Source: SFTJ01 sp051871515
GTDB lineage: Bacteria > Bacteroidota > Bacteroidia > Bacteroidales > Muribaculaceae
Direction of reading: 5' to 3'
Length of the DNA stretch: 9,094 nucleotides
NCBI GenBank assembly: GCA_051871515.1
Contig: JBJECY010000072.1
Location: forward strand, 1 to 9,094
The position numbers were made by a program, and so were the translations under genes. Of the stretch, positions 1-7,331 are shown in pieces; position 1 is the first letter of the stretch, and each line of letters opens with the position of its first letter. The notes under the pieces were generated by a model. It did not search any database and was not told the origin of the DNA. It saw nothing but the letters and a program-made list of their open reading frames with translations.

Positions 1-573
1 AAGCATGTCAATCACCTCCTTGATGTATTCCACCGGATAGAAATGACGGCCCACGTCGAGCATGAAACCTCGATAGTTGAATCGTGGATGGTCGGTCACC
101 GAGCCTTGCGGCAATGCGGCTTGGGTGTTTTGCCCAATGGTCACAGGCAAAGCCTTATAGAGCGTGAGCAGAGCATAGAATGTGCCTGCCTCGCTGCCGC
201 CCACAATCTTCACGGCATTGCTGGTGACGGTGAGGGTGTAACCCTCGCGGTGTGTCATGGTGTTGTCAATGTCAAGTGTGATGGCATGTTTTGCACCGGG
301 CTGTGAACTAATGGCAGGAGTGATGCCTGTGCTTTTGCCTATGAATGATGCCAAGAATTGTGCATTACGCAACATCTTGTCGTTGCCTTGGGGATAGACA
401 ATGGTGGTGTTGCGAGTTATCACAAACGGCTTTTCTTGCGGTGACTGTGTCACTGAATAAGGCTGAGGTATCACGTCGAGGTTGCCAATTGTCACTTTGG
501 CGGTGCATAGCAATGAGCTTGACAATGCAAAGAGCAACATCGCTACCGAGAAGAATGTGTGAAATGGTTTCAT
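1..573 (-). CDS. GH20 beta-N-acetylhexosaminidase, N-terminal part (runs off the window)
   Basis: Open frame of 191 codons from an ATG at 571-573 to the window edge without a stop. The family removes terminal beta-linked GlcNAc or GalNAc from glycans, and in gut Bacteroidales it is usually periplasmic or surface-exposed. Residues 1 to about 25 form a Sec signal peptide (basic start, hydrophobic core, cut probably near LLCTA-K). Cys23 is preceded by Leu, so it does not fit a lipobox. Residues about 31-150 fit the GH20b alpha/beta domain (VIPQPYSVT, then NAQFLASFIGKSTG). Residues 152-181 enter the catalytic barrel with the GH20 signature around FNYRGFMLDVGRHF. The catalytic Asp-Glu pair lies beyond the edge, so activity cannot be judged. 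It is a separate unit from the ABC operon, with its own promoter candidate at 616-623. The family call is firm; the substrate is not known. Confidence 0.93.
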   Translation of the reverse strand, partial: MKPFHTFFSVAMLLFALSSSLLCTAKVTIGNLDVIPQPYSVTQSPQEKPFVITRNTTIVYPQGNDKMLRNAQFLASFIGKSTGITPAISSQPGAKHAITLDIDNTMTHREGYTLTVTSNAVKIVGGSEAGTFYALLTLYKALPVTIGQNTQAALPQGSVTDHPRFNYRGFMLDVGRHFYPVEYIKEVIDML

Positions 574-615
574 ATATTTTTGATGTTTTTAGTTTAGTAT
601 GGGTTTTAGTAATGA

Positions 616-623
616 CAAAGATA
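616..623 (-). promoter_or_regulatory. Candidate -7 promoter box of the hexosaminidase gene
   Basis: Read on the minus strand this is TATCTTTG, an exact match to the Bacteroidetes -7 consensus TAnnTTTG, 42 bp before the start codon at 573. A TTTG lies 13 bp further upstream (637-640). That is closer than the spacing usually given for the -33 element, so I rely only on the -7 box. The leader up to the ATG is A-rich with no Shine-Dalgarno sequence, as is usual in this phylum. Confidence 0.45.
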
Positions 624-652
624 GCGATTTTTGCATCAAAAACCGCTATCTT
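618..652. repeat. 35-bp near-perfect palindrome between the permease stop and the hexosaminidase start
   Basis: The arms at 618-632 and 638-652 are reverse complements over 15 bp with one mismatch (A627 against C643), around a 5-base centre GCATC. On the minus strand it lies 33-67 nt past the stop codon of the last permease gene and overlaps the candidate -7 box at 616-623. It could be an operator controlling the hexosaminidase, an intrinsic terminator of the ABC operon, or both. Against a strong terminator, the 3' arm on the minus strand is followed by TGTC rather than a run of T. Confidence 0.6.
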
Positions 653-684
653 CAATATATTTGTTTGTGAGTGAATGTGTTTGG

Positions 685-1860
685 TTAGCGTTTTACTATG
701 CGATTGGCAAAGCGCAAAGTAAGGTATGAGGTTACAAAATACACTCCGCACAGCACCCATAGCGCCAAATAGTTGGTGCTTTGCTGTGCAAGTGTTGAAC
801 CCATGTTTGAGATTCCCCAAAGACCTTGAATGGCCCACGTTGACGGAATCAGGTCGCCCACGGCAGTCCAAAAGCCGTTGATGGCAAACCGAGGCCACGA
901 GATGCCCGACACAAAGACGAAGAACACCGAGGTGACCACAATCACGCAAAACACCGACTCGCGGTTGCGTATGACGGCTTGCACCGTCATAGCAAAGAAT
1001 ATCACCGCAAAGATAAATGGCACTGCCAGCAACAGCACATCAATCAGGTTGCCGTTTTGCGGAAAATCAAACGCAATGGGCATGAAACGCCACAGATAAA
1101 TCATTGGCGCAAGCATAAGCAGGAAGTAACACAACGCCTTGCCCAAAAGCGTGGCAAGAGCACCGGCGTTGACCGACAGAGGGTCGATGCCTGCATTTGC
1201 CATTTTACGCTCGTGTGAGGTGGCCATAACCAACGCTATGCAAAGTATAAACACTTGTTGCAGAATCATCACCAGGATGCCGGGCAGAATGGCTGATGCC
1301 ATACCCATGGTGCGGTTGCCCATTGGCACAATGCGATAAGGTATTGGCAAGCTGCTCTCGGCAGGCGGGTTTTCAAGCCCAGTGAGCACGCTGTTTTGCA
1401 CCTGTGAGCCTAATTCATTGCCCACAAGGGTGGTGGCTGAGAGTATGTTTTTGTAACGTAGAAACACGCTCATATCGGCATACACCTCAACGTTCGATTG
1501 CTCACCGCGTGCCACATTGCGCGAAAAATCGCTTGGCAGGTGCACCACGCCATACACTTCTTTGCTGCTGAGCATGCGTTTGGCCTCTTGCATGTTTGCG
1601 GCATAGCCCTCCACTTTCACCAGGTCGGTGGCATCGAGCATACGCGAATATTGCCGCGACAACGGGGTGCGGCAATCGTCAACCACAGCCACGGGAATAT
1701 CTTTCATAATCTCGGGGTTATAGACAAGCGAATAGAGCACCGGATACATAAGCGGCAGCACAACGATAAAGATGACGGCACCGGCATCGGTGAACACCAG
1801 CTTAAACTCGTTGACAAACACTTTGGCTATGTCGAGCAATATGGATGATAACTTTTTCAT
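685..1860 (-). CDS. ABC-2 type transporter permease (YhhJ/YbhR-like), second of the pair
   Basis: Integral inner-membrane subunit of an ABC-2 exporter, 391 residues, the usual size for this group. The layout is typical: a short basic N-terminus, helix 1 at about 26-46, a soluble periplasmic domain at about 47-187 (starting around DIPVAVVDDCRTPLSRQ), then five helices at about 190-213, 238-257, 273-297, 302-322 and 364-384, and a basic tail (RIVKR). The proline-containing SGISWP motif at 318-323 and the following LIPSTWAIQG stretch are features of ABC-2 permeases. It is the last gene of the operon, starting 19 bp after the preceding permease. The ATG at 1858-1860 follows an AAAGAAC leader. The two permeases probably form a heterodimer. 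No nucleotide-binding domain is present in the protein or nearby. The exported substrate cannot be read from sequence; related E. coli systems are linked to drug or cation export. Confidence 0.92.
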   Translation of the reverse strand: MKKLSSILLDIAKVFVNEFKLVFTDAGAVIFIVVLPLMYPVLYSLVYNPEIMKDIPVAVVDDCRTPLSRQYSRMLDATDLVKVEGYAANMQEAKRMLSSKEVYGVVHLPSDFSRNVARGEQSNVEVYADMSVFLRYKNILSATTLVGNELGSQVQNSVLTGLENPPAESSLPIPYRIVPMGNRTMGMASAILPGILVMILQQVFILCIALVMATSHERKMANAGIDPLSVNAGALATLLGKALCYFLLMLAPMIYLWRFMPIAFDFPQNGNLIDVLLLAVPFIFAVIFFAMTVQAVIRNRESVFCVIVVTSVFFVFVSGISWPRFAINGFWTAVGDLIPSTWAIQGLWGISNMGSTLAQQSTNYLALWVLCGVYFVTSYLTLRFANRIVKR

Positions 1861-1879
1861 GTTCTTTGTGCATTAATTG

Positions 1880-3055
1880 TTATGGCACATACACCGGATG
1901 CAAACATTTGCGCTTCAGGTGCCAAAGCAGGCATGCCGGAGCAATGACAAAGGCAATCATGGCTGCATAATAAGGTGCTGAATAGGCAAATTGCAGCCCA
2001 TTGAGCGCCTGATTGCAATAGATGATGAAATAATAGCGCGATGGCAAAATCCAACTGACAACGCCCACCCAGCTATACATTTGTTCAACGGGGAACGAGA
2101 GCCCGGCAATGGAGAACGCCAGCACTCCTGTAAGGCAGCACACAGAGAGAGCCATGCGAGGGTTTACAATGAGGCTCGACACCAACAGGGCAAATCCCTG
2201 TGATGACACCACCAGCATAAACACCGCCAAGAGCATTTGCCACATGGGGCAATTGAGCGGATAGCCGGCAAAGCCATAGAAGATGAGCTGCATTGCCCAC
2301 CCCGAAAGGAAGAAGATGGTGGTTTGTGGCAGCAGTTTGCCAAACACAGCCATCCACATGCATCCGCCTGCACTTTGCAGCCATTGCACCGAGGTGTTTC
2401 GCTTTATCTCCATGGTCACTGAGAAGGCTGTGATAATCATCACCATCAACGCCAACACCGTGGTGCCGAACGAGTTGCTTAGGTATAATCCATAGTGCAG
2501 CCACGGATTGCCCAACGAGTGCATGTGTGTGACAAACGGTTGCAGCATGGCGTTGATTTGGCTGTCGGTCATACCGGCGGCGGCAAGGGTGCCGTGCATC
2601 ACGCCTGCGTTCGATAGCAGCGAGGTGGTGGTGTAGCCTTTGAGCATGAGCGATGCGGGAGTGATGCATGAGAAGTTGATGTAGAAACTCAGCTGCGGCT
2701 TGCGCTGCGAGAGCATATCGCGCGAGAATCCCTCTGGGATGATGATGAATCCCATGATTTTGCCTTGTTGCACATAGTCCATGGCTTGCGTGTAGCTGTT
2801 GAGCTGATATTGCACATCTACACTTTGAAACGAGTCTAACATGCGCACCACATTGCGTGAGGCGGTGCTGTGGTCAAGGTCAACCACAGCGCTTGGCACC
2901 TTGTTGGCAACACCGTCGCTGAGCAGAGTGGTGAAAAACACGGCGGCAAACAGCGGCACAAACACCATGCATCCCCAATAGATGCGGTGATGTGCTACCT
3001 CGTAGATGCCTCTACTCACCGATTTACGCAATATTTTGAAAAACTCTTTAATCAC
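1880..3055 (-). CDS. ABC-2 type transporter permease (YhhJ/YbhR-like), first of the pair
   Basis: Inner-membrane subunit with the same plan as the following gene: helix 1 at about 26-46, a periplasmic domain at about 47-195 (with SAVVDLDHSTASRNVVRMLD matching the start of the paralogue's domain), helices at about 196-216, 236-262, 271-295, 302-320 and 360-380, then a basic tail. AGLSFP at 317-322 and WILPSRYYF at 335-343 correspond to SGISWP and LIPSTWAIQ of the partner. It is also exactly 391 residues, although the sequences have diverged strongly. The start is GTG (3053-3055): an in-frame stop lies at 3059-3061, and the first internal ATG (residue 30) would fall inside helix 1, so a later start is unlikely. 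It begins 23 bp after the adaptor gene. Likely heterodimer partner of the downstream permease; substrate unknown. Confidence 0.92.
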   Translation of the reverse strand: MIKEFFKILRKSVSRGIYEVAHHRIYWGCMVFVPLFAAVFFTTLLSDGVANKVPSAVVDLDHSTASRNVVRMLDSFQSVDVQYQLNSYTQAMDYVQQGKIMGFIIIPEGFSRDMLSQRKPQLSFYINFSCITPASLMLKGYTTTSLLSNAGVMHGTLAAAGMTDSQINAMLQPFVTHMHSLGNPWLHYGLYLSNSFGTTVLALMVMIITAFSVTMEIKRNTSVQWLQSAGGCMWMAVFGKLLPQTTIFFLSGWAMQLIFYGFAGYPLNCPMWQMLLAVFMLVVSSQGFALLVSSLIVNPRMALSVCCLTGVLAFSIAGLSFPVEQMYSWVGVVSWILPSRYYFIIYCNQALNGLQFAYSAPYYAAMIAFVIAPACLLWHLKRKCLHPVYVP

Positions 3056-3078
3056 AATTTAAGCTGTTGGTTCTTGGT

Positions 3079-4080
3079 TTATTTTTGAAGCAACACCGAC
3101 ATGCCTGCACGCAAGTTTTCTATGGGTTGAGCCGGACGGGCTTTCACCTCAAAGGTCTTGCTGTCGTATTGCCCTGTTGACTTAGTTGCGCTCCACACGG
3201 CATAGCTGCCCAAGTCGTGAATATAATAGACCTTCATGGTTGTTTCCATATTGTTGAGTGCCGGAATGGTCACTTTGATTTCTTTGCCGTTTTGCAACTG
3301 GCTGAGCAATTCTTCGCGCACATTGAAGGTTGCCCAAAGGTCGTTGATTTGCAATATCGACATGATTGGAGTGCCTGTTCCCACAAGCTCGCCAATGTTG
3401 GGATATATGTCGGTGACCTCGCCGTTGCATGGAGCAATCAGATATTGGTCTTCAAGCAAAGCCTGCACCTCATCAACGGTGCCTTTGGCTGCATTCTGCA
3501 TGGCTTTGGCTGCTGCTTTATCTTCTTTCTGTGCGCCTTTTTTTGCCATCTCGTATTGCGATTTTGCAGCTTCGGCTTGTGCCACGGCAGCGTTGTAGGC
3601 GGCTTGCGCCTCGTCGCGTTTTTGCTCCGACACTACGCCCTCGTTAAATAGGTTCTGCACTCGCTCGTAGGTTTTCTTGGTAATTTCCTGAGCGGCTAAT
3701 GCCTGTTGCCACATGTTGTATGCCGAGTTGATGATTTCAACGCGTGCTCCGCCCTCTGCTTTTTGGCTTTGCGCCGATGCGGCAGCCTCCATCGACTGGG
3801 CTTGCAAGAGTTTCGCATCAACAAGCGATGAGTGGATGTGAGCCAGGGTGTCGCCTTGCTCCACCATCTGTCCTTCTTCAACAAACACTTCAACCAGACG
3901 TCCGGGCAGTTTCCCCGATACCCTCACGCTGTTGCCGTCAATCTGTCCTTGCACTATCTCATCACTGGGCTTTATTAGCAACAATCCGGCTATGCACAAT
4001 GCTGCCACAACAATGCCAAATATGGCAACGCCTGCCATAATTGATTTGTTCTCTTTCTTTATTTCGTTAGCGTTTTCCAT
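3079..4080 (-). CDS. HlyD/EmrA-family periplasmic adaptor (membrane fusion protein)
   Basis: Bridges the inner-membrane permeases to the outer-membrane TolC channel. In 333 residues it shows a cytoplasmic basic N-terminus, one membrane anchor at about 15-36, the first half of a lipoyl-like domain at about 43-85 (VRVSGKLPGRLVEVFVEEGQ), a long Ala/Gln/Glu/Lys-rich coiled-coil hairpin at about 88-210, the second lipoyl half at about 211-245 (LIAPCNGEVTDIYPNIGELV), and a beta-barrel domain ending in the conserved LRAGMSV near 323-329. Family members of this size serve ABC-2 or MFS pumps (the YbhG, YhiI and EmrA types), which agrees with the two permeases that follow. The ATG lies 30 bp beyond the tolC-like stop, with an A-rich leader and no Shine-Dalgarno sequence. 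Confidence 0.93.
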   Translation of the reverse strand: MENANEIKKENKSIMAGVAIFGIVVAALCIAGLLLIKPSDEIVQGQIDGNSVRVSGKLPGRLVEVFVEEGQMVEQGDTLAHIHSSLVDAKLLQAQSMEAAASAQSQKAEGGARVEIINSAYNMWQQALAAQEITKKTYERVQNLFNEGVVSEQKRDEAQAAYNAAVAQAEAAKSQYEMAKKGAQKEDKAAAKAMQNAAKGTVDEVQALLEDQYLIAPCNGEVTDIYPNIGELVGTGTPIMSILQINDLWATFNVREELLSQLQNGKEIKVTIPALNNMETTMKVYYIHDLGSYAVWSATKSTGQYDSKTFEVKARPAQPIENLRAGMSVLLQK

Positions 4081-4110
4081 TTTTATATTTTTGCTTTTTA
4101 TTGAACGGTG

Positions 4111-5538
4111 TTAATATTCCATCACGCCAAGCACCTTGGCAAGATAAACATTGCATAGTTGCACATCTATTTGTGCGTCTATGGCTTCGCTGTTGGCTTT
4201 GAGCCAGGCGGTGTGTGCTGCCATCACATTGTCAACCGGCAACACGCCTTCTTTAAATCCCAATTGCGCCATACGCAGGTTCTCGTTGGCTTTTTCAAGA
4301 TTTTTGGTAGTGGCTTCGCGCGTTTTGAGTGCTTCTTGTGCCTTATATGATGCTTGGCTCACTTGCAGCTCAATTTTGTCGCGAGCATCAGCTATCTCCA
4401 TGTTTTTTATCACCGCCTCAGTGCGGGCTGCGCGATATTTGTTGTAGTTTCCGCCCCAATGCCACAGCGGGATTTTAAGGGTGGCTCCCACGCTGAATGC
4501 TCCGCCGAATTTGTTCTTAAATCCGTTAAATGAATTTGGATTGGTCACTGAATACATGCCCATCACAGCCAACTGCGGCAACATCGACGACATCGCCACT
4601 TTGGCTTTCTGCTCATAGATTTTAGCACCAAGCGTGAGCGCGTTGATATCGTTGCGCCGGTTGAACACTTCCTGCATATTATAGCTGTTGGCAGGGATTA
4701 TCTCTGTTGCGAGCGATGCCTTACCTTCGTCTTCAAGCGTCATCACCGTGTTCGTTGGAAGTCCGCATAGCTGCGCCAGCAACATGCGCGAGAGCGAAAG
4801 CCCGTTTTGCACCTTGGTGAGGTCAACGTTCGCCTCATTGAGCTTCACTGCCACACTCAGAGCATCGGCTTTGGTTGCCACACCTTGTTTCACCATCAGG
4901 TTTACGTTGCGGTTAAGCGTGTCGAGCAGTTGAACATAGCTTTGGGCAAGATTCTGCTTGGCGTGGAGCGACACCACCTGCCAATAGGCGGCATCAACCT
5001 CATATACGACATCTTCCATCGCCTTGTTGCACATCACTTTGGCAAGGTCCTCGGCATATTGCGAGATTTGATTCATGGCTCTAATCTTGCCGCCGAAGTA
5101 AACCGGTTGGGTGATGGTTAGAGCGCCGGCAAACACGTTGTGGATATCGTAGGTGAGTGCGCTCTTTGGCAATAGCGCCACTTGGCTTGGCACCGGCTGA
5201 CCGTTGACAATCACAGGAGCGCCGGTGGCGTCGGTGACCACGTTGAAGTTATATTCACCGGTGGCAGGGTTAAACGATTTAGTGGGCAACAACGCATCTT
5301 CCTCAATGAGTGAGATGTTTTTTTGATTATACATATAGCTGCCCATAAAGTCGAGCGATGGCAAATAGGCTGCCTTTGCCTCATCGCGCTGATAGGATGC
5401 CGCCGAGATTTTTTCGCGAGCTATAAGCACTGATTTGTTGTTGTGCAGCGCCATACTGCGGCAAGAGTCGAGCGACACTTGTGCCGTGCCGCCTAACGAA
5501 ATCATTGCCAACAGAAGGGCGAAGATTGTCTTATACAT
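4111..5538 (-). CDS. TolC-family outer-membrane efflux protein
   Basis: Outer-membrane exit duct of the tripartite pump. It has 475 residues with a Sec signal peptide at 1 to about 19 (cut near LGGTA-Q), then two OEP repeats, about 22-215 and 290-470. Each contributes long alpha-helices for the periplasmic barrel and a beta-hairpin for the membrane part. Recognisable family pieces are AYLPSLDFMGSY at 57-68, ITQPVYFGGKI at 142-152, the second-repeat counterpart LKIPLWHWGGNY at 354-365, and GFKEGVLPVDNVMAAH near 427-442. A polar insertion at about 75-128 precedes the first barrel strands. It is the first gene of the operon, transcribed away from the aldo/keto reductase. The ATG at 5536-5538 sits about 35 bp after a candidate -7 box. 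No regulator gene adjoins it. Confidence 0.94.
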   Translation of the reverse strand: MYKTIFALLLAMISLGGTAQVSLDSCRSMALHNNKSVLIAREKISAASYQRDEAKAAYLPSLDFMGSYMYNQKNISLIEEDALLPTKSFNPATGEYNFNVVTDATGAPVIVNGQPVPSQVALLPKSALTYDIHNVFAGALTITQPVYFGGKIRAMNQISQYAEDLAKVMCNKAMEDVVYEVDAAYWQVVSLHAKQNLAQSYVQLLDTLNRNVNLMVKQGVATKADALSVAVKLNEANVDLTKVQNGLSLSRMLLAQLCGLPTNTVMTLEDEGKASLATEIIPANSYNMQEVFNRRNDINALTLGAKIYEQKAKVAMSSMLPQLAVMGMYSVTNPNSFNGFKNKFGGAFSVGATLKIPLWHWGGNYNKYRAARTEAVIKNMEIADARDKIELQVSQASYKAQEALKTREATTKNLEKANENLRMAQLGFKEGVLPVDNVMAAHTAWLKANSEAIDAQIDVQLCNVYLAKVLGVMEY

Positions 5539-5572
5539 ACTGTTTCACTTTATATTTTTCAAATTGATGGTG

Positions 5573-5580
5573 CAAATGTA
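5573..5580 (-). promoter_or_regulatory. Candidate -7 promoter box of the efflux operon
   Basis: On the minus strand this reads TACATTTG, an exact TAnnTTTG match. It ends 34 bp before the TolC start codon and would give a leader of roughly 25-30 nt. A TTTG lies 13 bp upstream (5594-5597), nearer than the usual -33 position, as in the hexosaminidase promoter candidate. Confidence 0.5.
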
Positions 5581-5808
5581 GTGCTAATTGGTGCAAACTC
5601 ATCACATTAGGGTGCTGAATGAATATAACGAATATTACTTATAGAACAATTTTTAAACACTTTTCACATCTCATTTGCTTGTTTTTGTAGTGTTTTTGGC
5701 GAAAAACGGGTTGTTATGGCAGCAAGCATTGGCGGCATGGTTTAGCCCTCGAGATGATGACACAAGATTTTTTATTGCGCAAGAAGCCCATTTATTGGGA
5801 AAAATGCG

Positions 5809-5816
5809 TAAATTTG
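5809..5816 (+). promoter_or_regulatory. Candidate -7 promoter box of the reductase operon
   Basis: TAAATTTG is an exact match to TAnnTTTG and is the only one I found on this strand in the intergenic region. Transcription from it would leave a leader of about 105-110 nt before the ATG at 5930. No convincing -33 TTTG is present at the expected distance, so this is a weak call. Confidence 0.3.
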
Positions 5817-5929
5817 TTATCAGTCAGCAAGTGAGCATGCCTCGCCACTCTTATTCCTTGAGCAAATGCATGGCTGCGTTGCATGACGTAATAAAGATAA
5901 TCAAAAACAAAAAACACAAAAAATCAACA

Positions 5930-7306
5930 ATGGGTGAGAGCAAGAAAATCAACCGACGCAACTTTTTAAAGCTGTTTGGTACAGGTGCAGCAGTGACCAC
6001 TGCAGCGCTTGCGGGATGCCGCACTGAGCAAGAGAAATTGCACACCGGCGATGTTGGCGAAGTGCCAACCGACAAGATGACCTATCGCACTATGCCTGAC
6101 AGCGACCGCAAAATCTCGTTGCTGGGCTATGGCATGATGCGTCTGCCGGTGCTCGATGAGAGTCAGCAGCAAGAGGGTAAAAGCCATATCGACCAGGAAG
6201 AGGTGAACCGACTGGTTGACTATGCCATAGCTCATGGCGTAAACTATTTCGATACGTCGCCGCGCTATTGCAAAGGATTCTCTGAGGAGGCTCTGGGCAT
6301 TGCTCTCAGCAATCACAAGCGCAGCGAGTTTGTGGTGGCAACCAAGCTGTCGAACTTTGCCGAGGACGACCAAACGCTTGAAGCAAGCATTGCCATGTAT
6401 CGCAGATCGTTTAAGAATCTGCGCGTTGACTACATTGATTATTATCTGCTTCATGCCATTGGCGAAAAAGAAAATTATCTGAAACGATATGTCAACAATG
6501 GCGTGCTCAATTTCTTGCTCAACGAGCGAGCTGCCGGACGTATCAAGTATTTGGGATGGTCGTTTCATGGCACAAAGGAGTTTTTCGATTATATGCTCAA
6601 CGAGCAGCCGGTGAAGTTCGACTTTGTGCAAATACAAATGAACTACAAGGATTGGCATTACTCAAAAGAGGTGAACGCCGACTATCTGTATCATGAACTT
6701 GCCAAACGCAACATTCCGGTGGTGATTATGGAACCGTTGCTTGGCGGCGGTCTTGCCAAAGTTAATCACAAAGTGCTTGCCATGTTTCAGCGCGTTGACT
6801 CCACATTGTCGCCGGCTTATTGGGCATTCCGTTTCTGCGGTCATTTCCCCGGCGTTCTCACGGTGCTCAGCGGCATGACTTATATGGAGCATCTGCAAGA
6901 GAACATTCGCACCTATTCGCCGCTTCAGCCGTTGAGCGACGACGAACTTGCCATGCTCGAGAAATCGGCAAAACTCATTGAGGAGTTCCCGCTCATTGGC
7001 TGCACTCATTGCGAGTATTGCATGCCGTGCCCCTATGGCATTGACATTCCCAGCATCTTTGCCCATTACAACCGTTGTCTCAACGAGGGCACTTTTGCCG
7101 ACGACATCCACAGCGAAGATTATCGCGCCAACCGCCGCGTGTTCTTGGTGGGATATGACCGACAGGTGCCTCGCCTACGGCAAGCTGACCACTGCGTGGG
7201 ATGTGGCATTTGCCGACCTAAATGTCCACAGCGCATCAATATCCCTGCCGAAATGCAGGCGATTGACCAATATGTGGAGAAACTCAAACAAAATGCTAAA
7301 GCCTAA
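5930..7306 (+). CDS. Tat-exported lipoprotein: aldo/keto reductase with C-terminal ferredoxin domain
   Basis: 458 residues from the ATG at 5930. N-terminus: twin arginines at 9-10 in NRRNFLKLF (Tat consensus S/T-RR-x-F-L-K), a weakly hydrophobic core, then the lipobox LAGC with Cys30. This predicts Tat export and lipid anchoring facing the periplasm. Residues about 58-345 form an aldo/keto reductase barrel with the catalytic set Asp108, Tyr113 (FDTSPRY), Lys139 (VATKL) and His175 (LLHAIG). The SGMTYMEHLQEN stretch at 314-325 aligns with the cofactor-loop region of the family. The C-terminus carries two iron-sulfur motifs: Cys358/361/364/367 (CxxCxxCxxCP) and Cys422/425/428/432 (CxxCxxCxxxCP). 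Cytosolic relatives use NAD(P)H, so an exported one needs another electron route. The downstream NapHG-like gene, 25 bp away, is the obvious candidate. Substrate and reaction direction are unknown. The leader before the ATG is very A-rich, which supports this start over upstream alternatives. Confidence 0.93.
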   Translation: MGESKKINRRNFLKLFGTGAAVTTAALAGCRTEQEKLHTGDVGEVPTDKMTYRTMPDSDRKISLLGYGMMRLPVLDESQQQEGKSHIDQEEVNRLVDYAIAHGVNYFDTSPRYCKGFSEEALGIALSNHKRSEFVVATKLSNFAEDDQTLEASIAMYRRSFKNLRVDYIDYYLLHAIGEKENYLKRYVNNGVLNFLLNERAAGRIKYLGWSFHGTKEFFDYMLNEQPVKFDFVQIQMNYKDWHYSKEVNADYLYHELAKRNIPVVIMEPLLGGGLAKVNHKVLAMFQRVDSTLSPAYWAFRFCGHFPGVLTVLSGMTYMEHLQENIRTYSPLQPLSDDELAMLEKSAKLIEEFPLIGCTHCEYCMPCPYGIDIPSIFAHYNRCLNEGTFADDIHSEDYRANRRVFLVGYDRQVPRLRQADHCVGCGICRPKCPQRINIPAEMQAIDQYVEKLKQNAKA

Positions 7307-7331
7307 TCACTAAACTCATCGGTAAGAAGAT

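Larger units (their letters stand above)
5539..5929. other. Divergent intergenic region between the efflux operon and the reductase operon
   Basis: 391 bp, AT-rich, with no gene I can support. It holds a minus-strand -7 box at 5573-5580 and a plus-strand one at 5809-5816. A small perfect inverted repeat lies at 5692-5707 (GTTTTT, GGCG, AAAAAC). The reductase frame stays open upstream as far as a TTG at 5675, adding 85 codons, but the added residues look like translated non-coding DNA and would place the Tat signal inside the protein, so I treat this stretch as leader. Confidence 0.7.

Noticed and set aside
365..949. 194-residue minus-strand open frame spanning the gap between the permease and the hexosaminidase
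   Set aside because: It overlaps the true frames of both genes and the palindrome, has no recognisable domain and an implausible composition rich in His and Cys.
2085..2669. 194-residue minus-strand open frame inside the first permease gene
   Set aside because: A shifted-frame shadow of the permease, with His/Arg-rich translated sequence and no membrane segments.
5675..5929. N-terminal extension of the aldo/keto reductase from a TTG start
   Set aside because: It would bury the twin-arginine signal and lipobox about 90 residues into the protein; the A-rich leader and Tat signal both point to the ATG at 5930.
5966..6658. 230-residue minus-strand open frame opposite the aldo/keto reductase
   Set aside because: Antisense shadow: the plus-strand frame carries the Tat signal and all catalytic residues, while this one has no family features.
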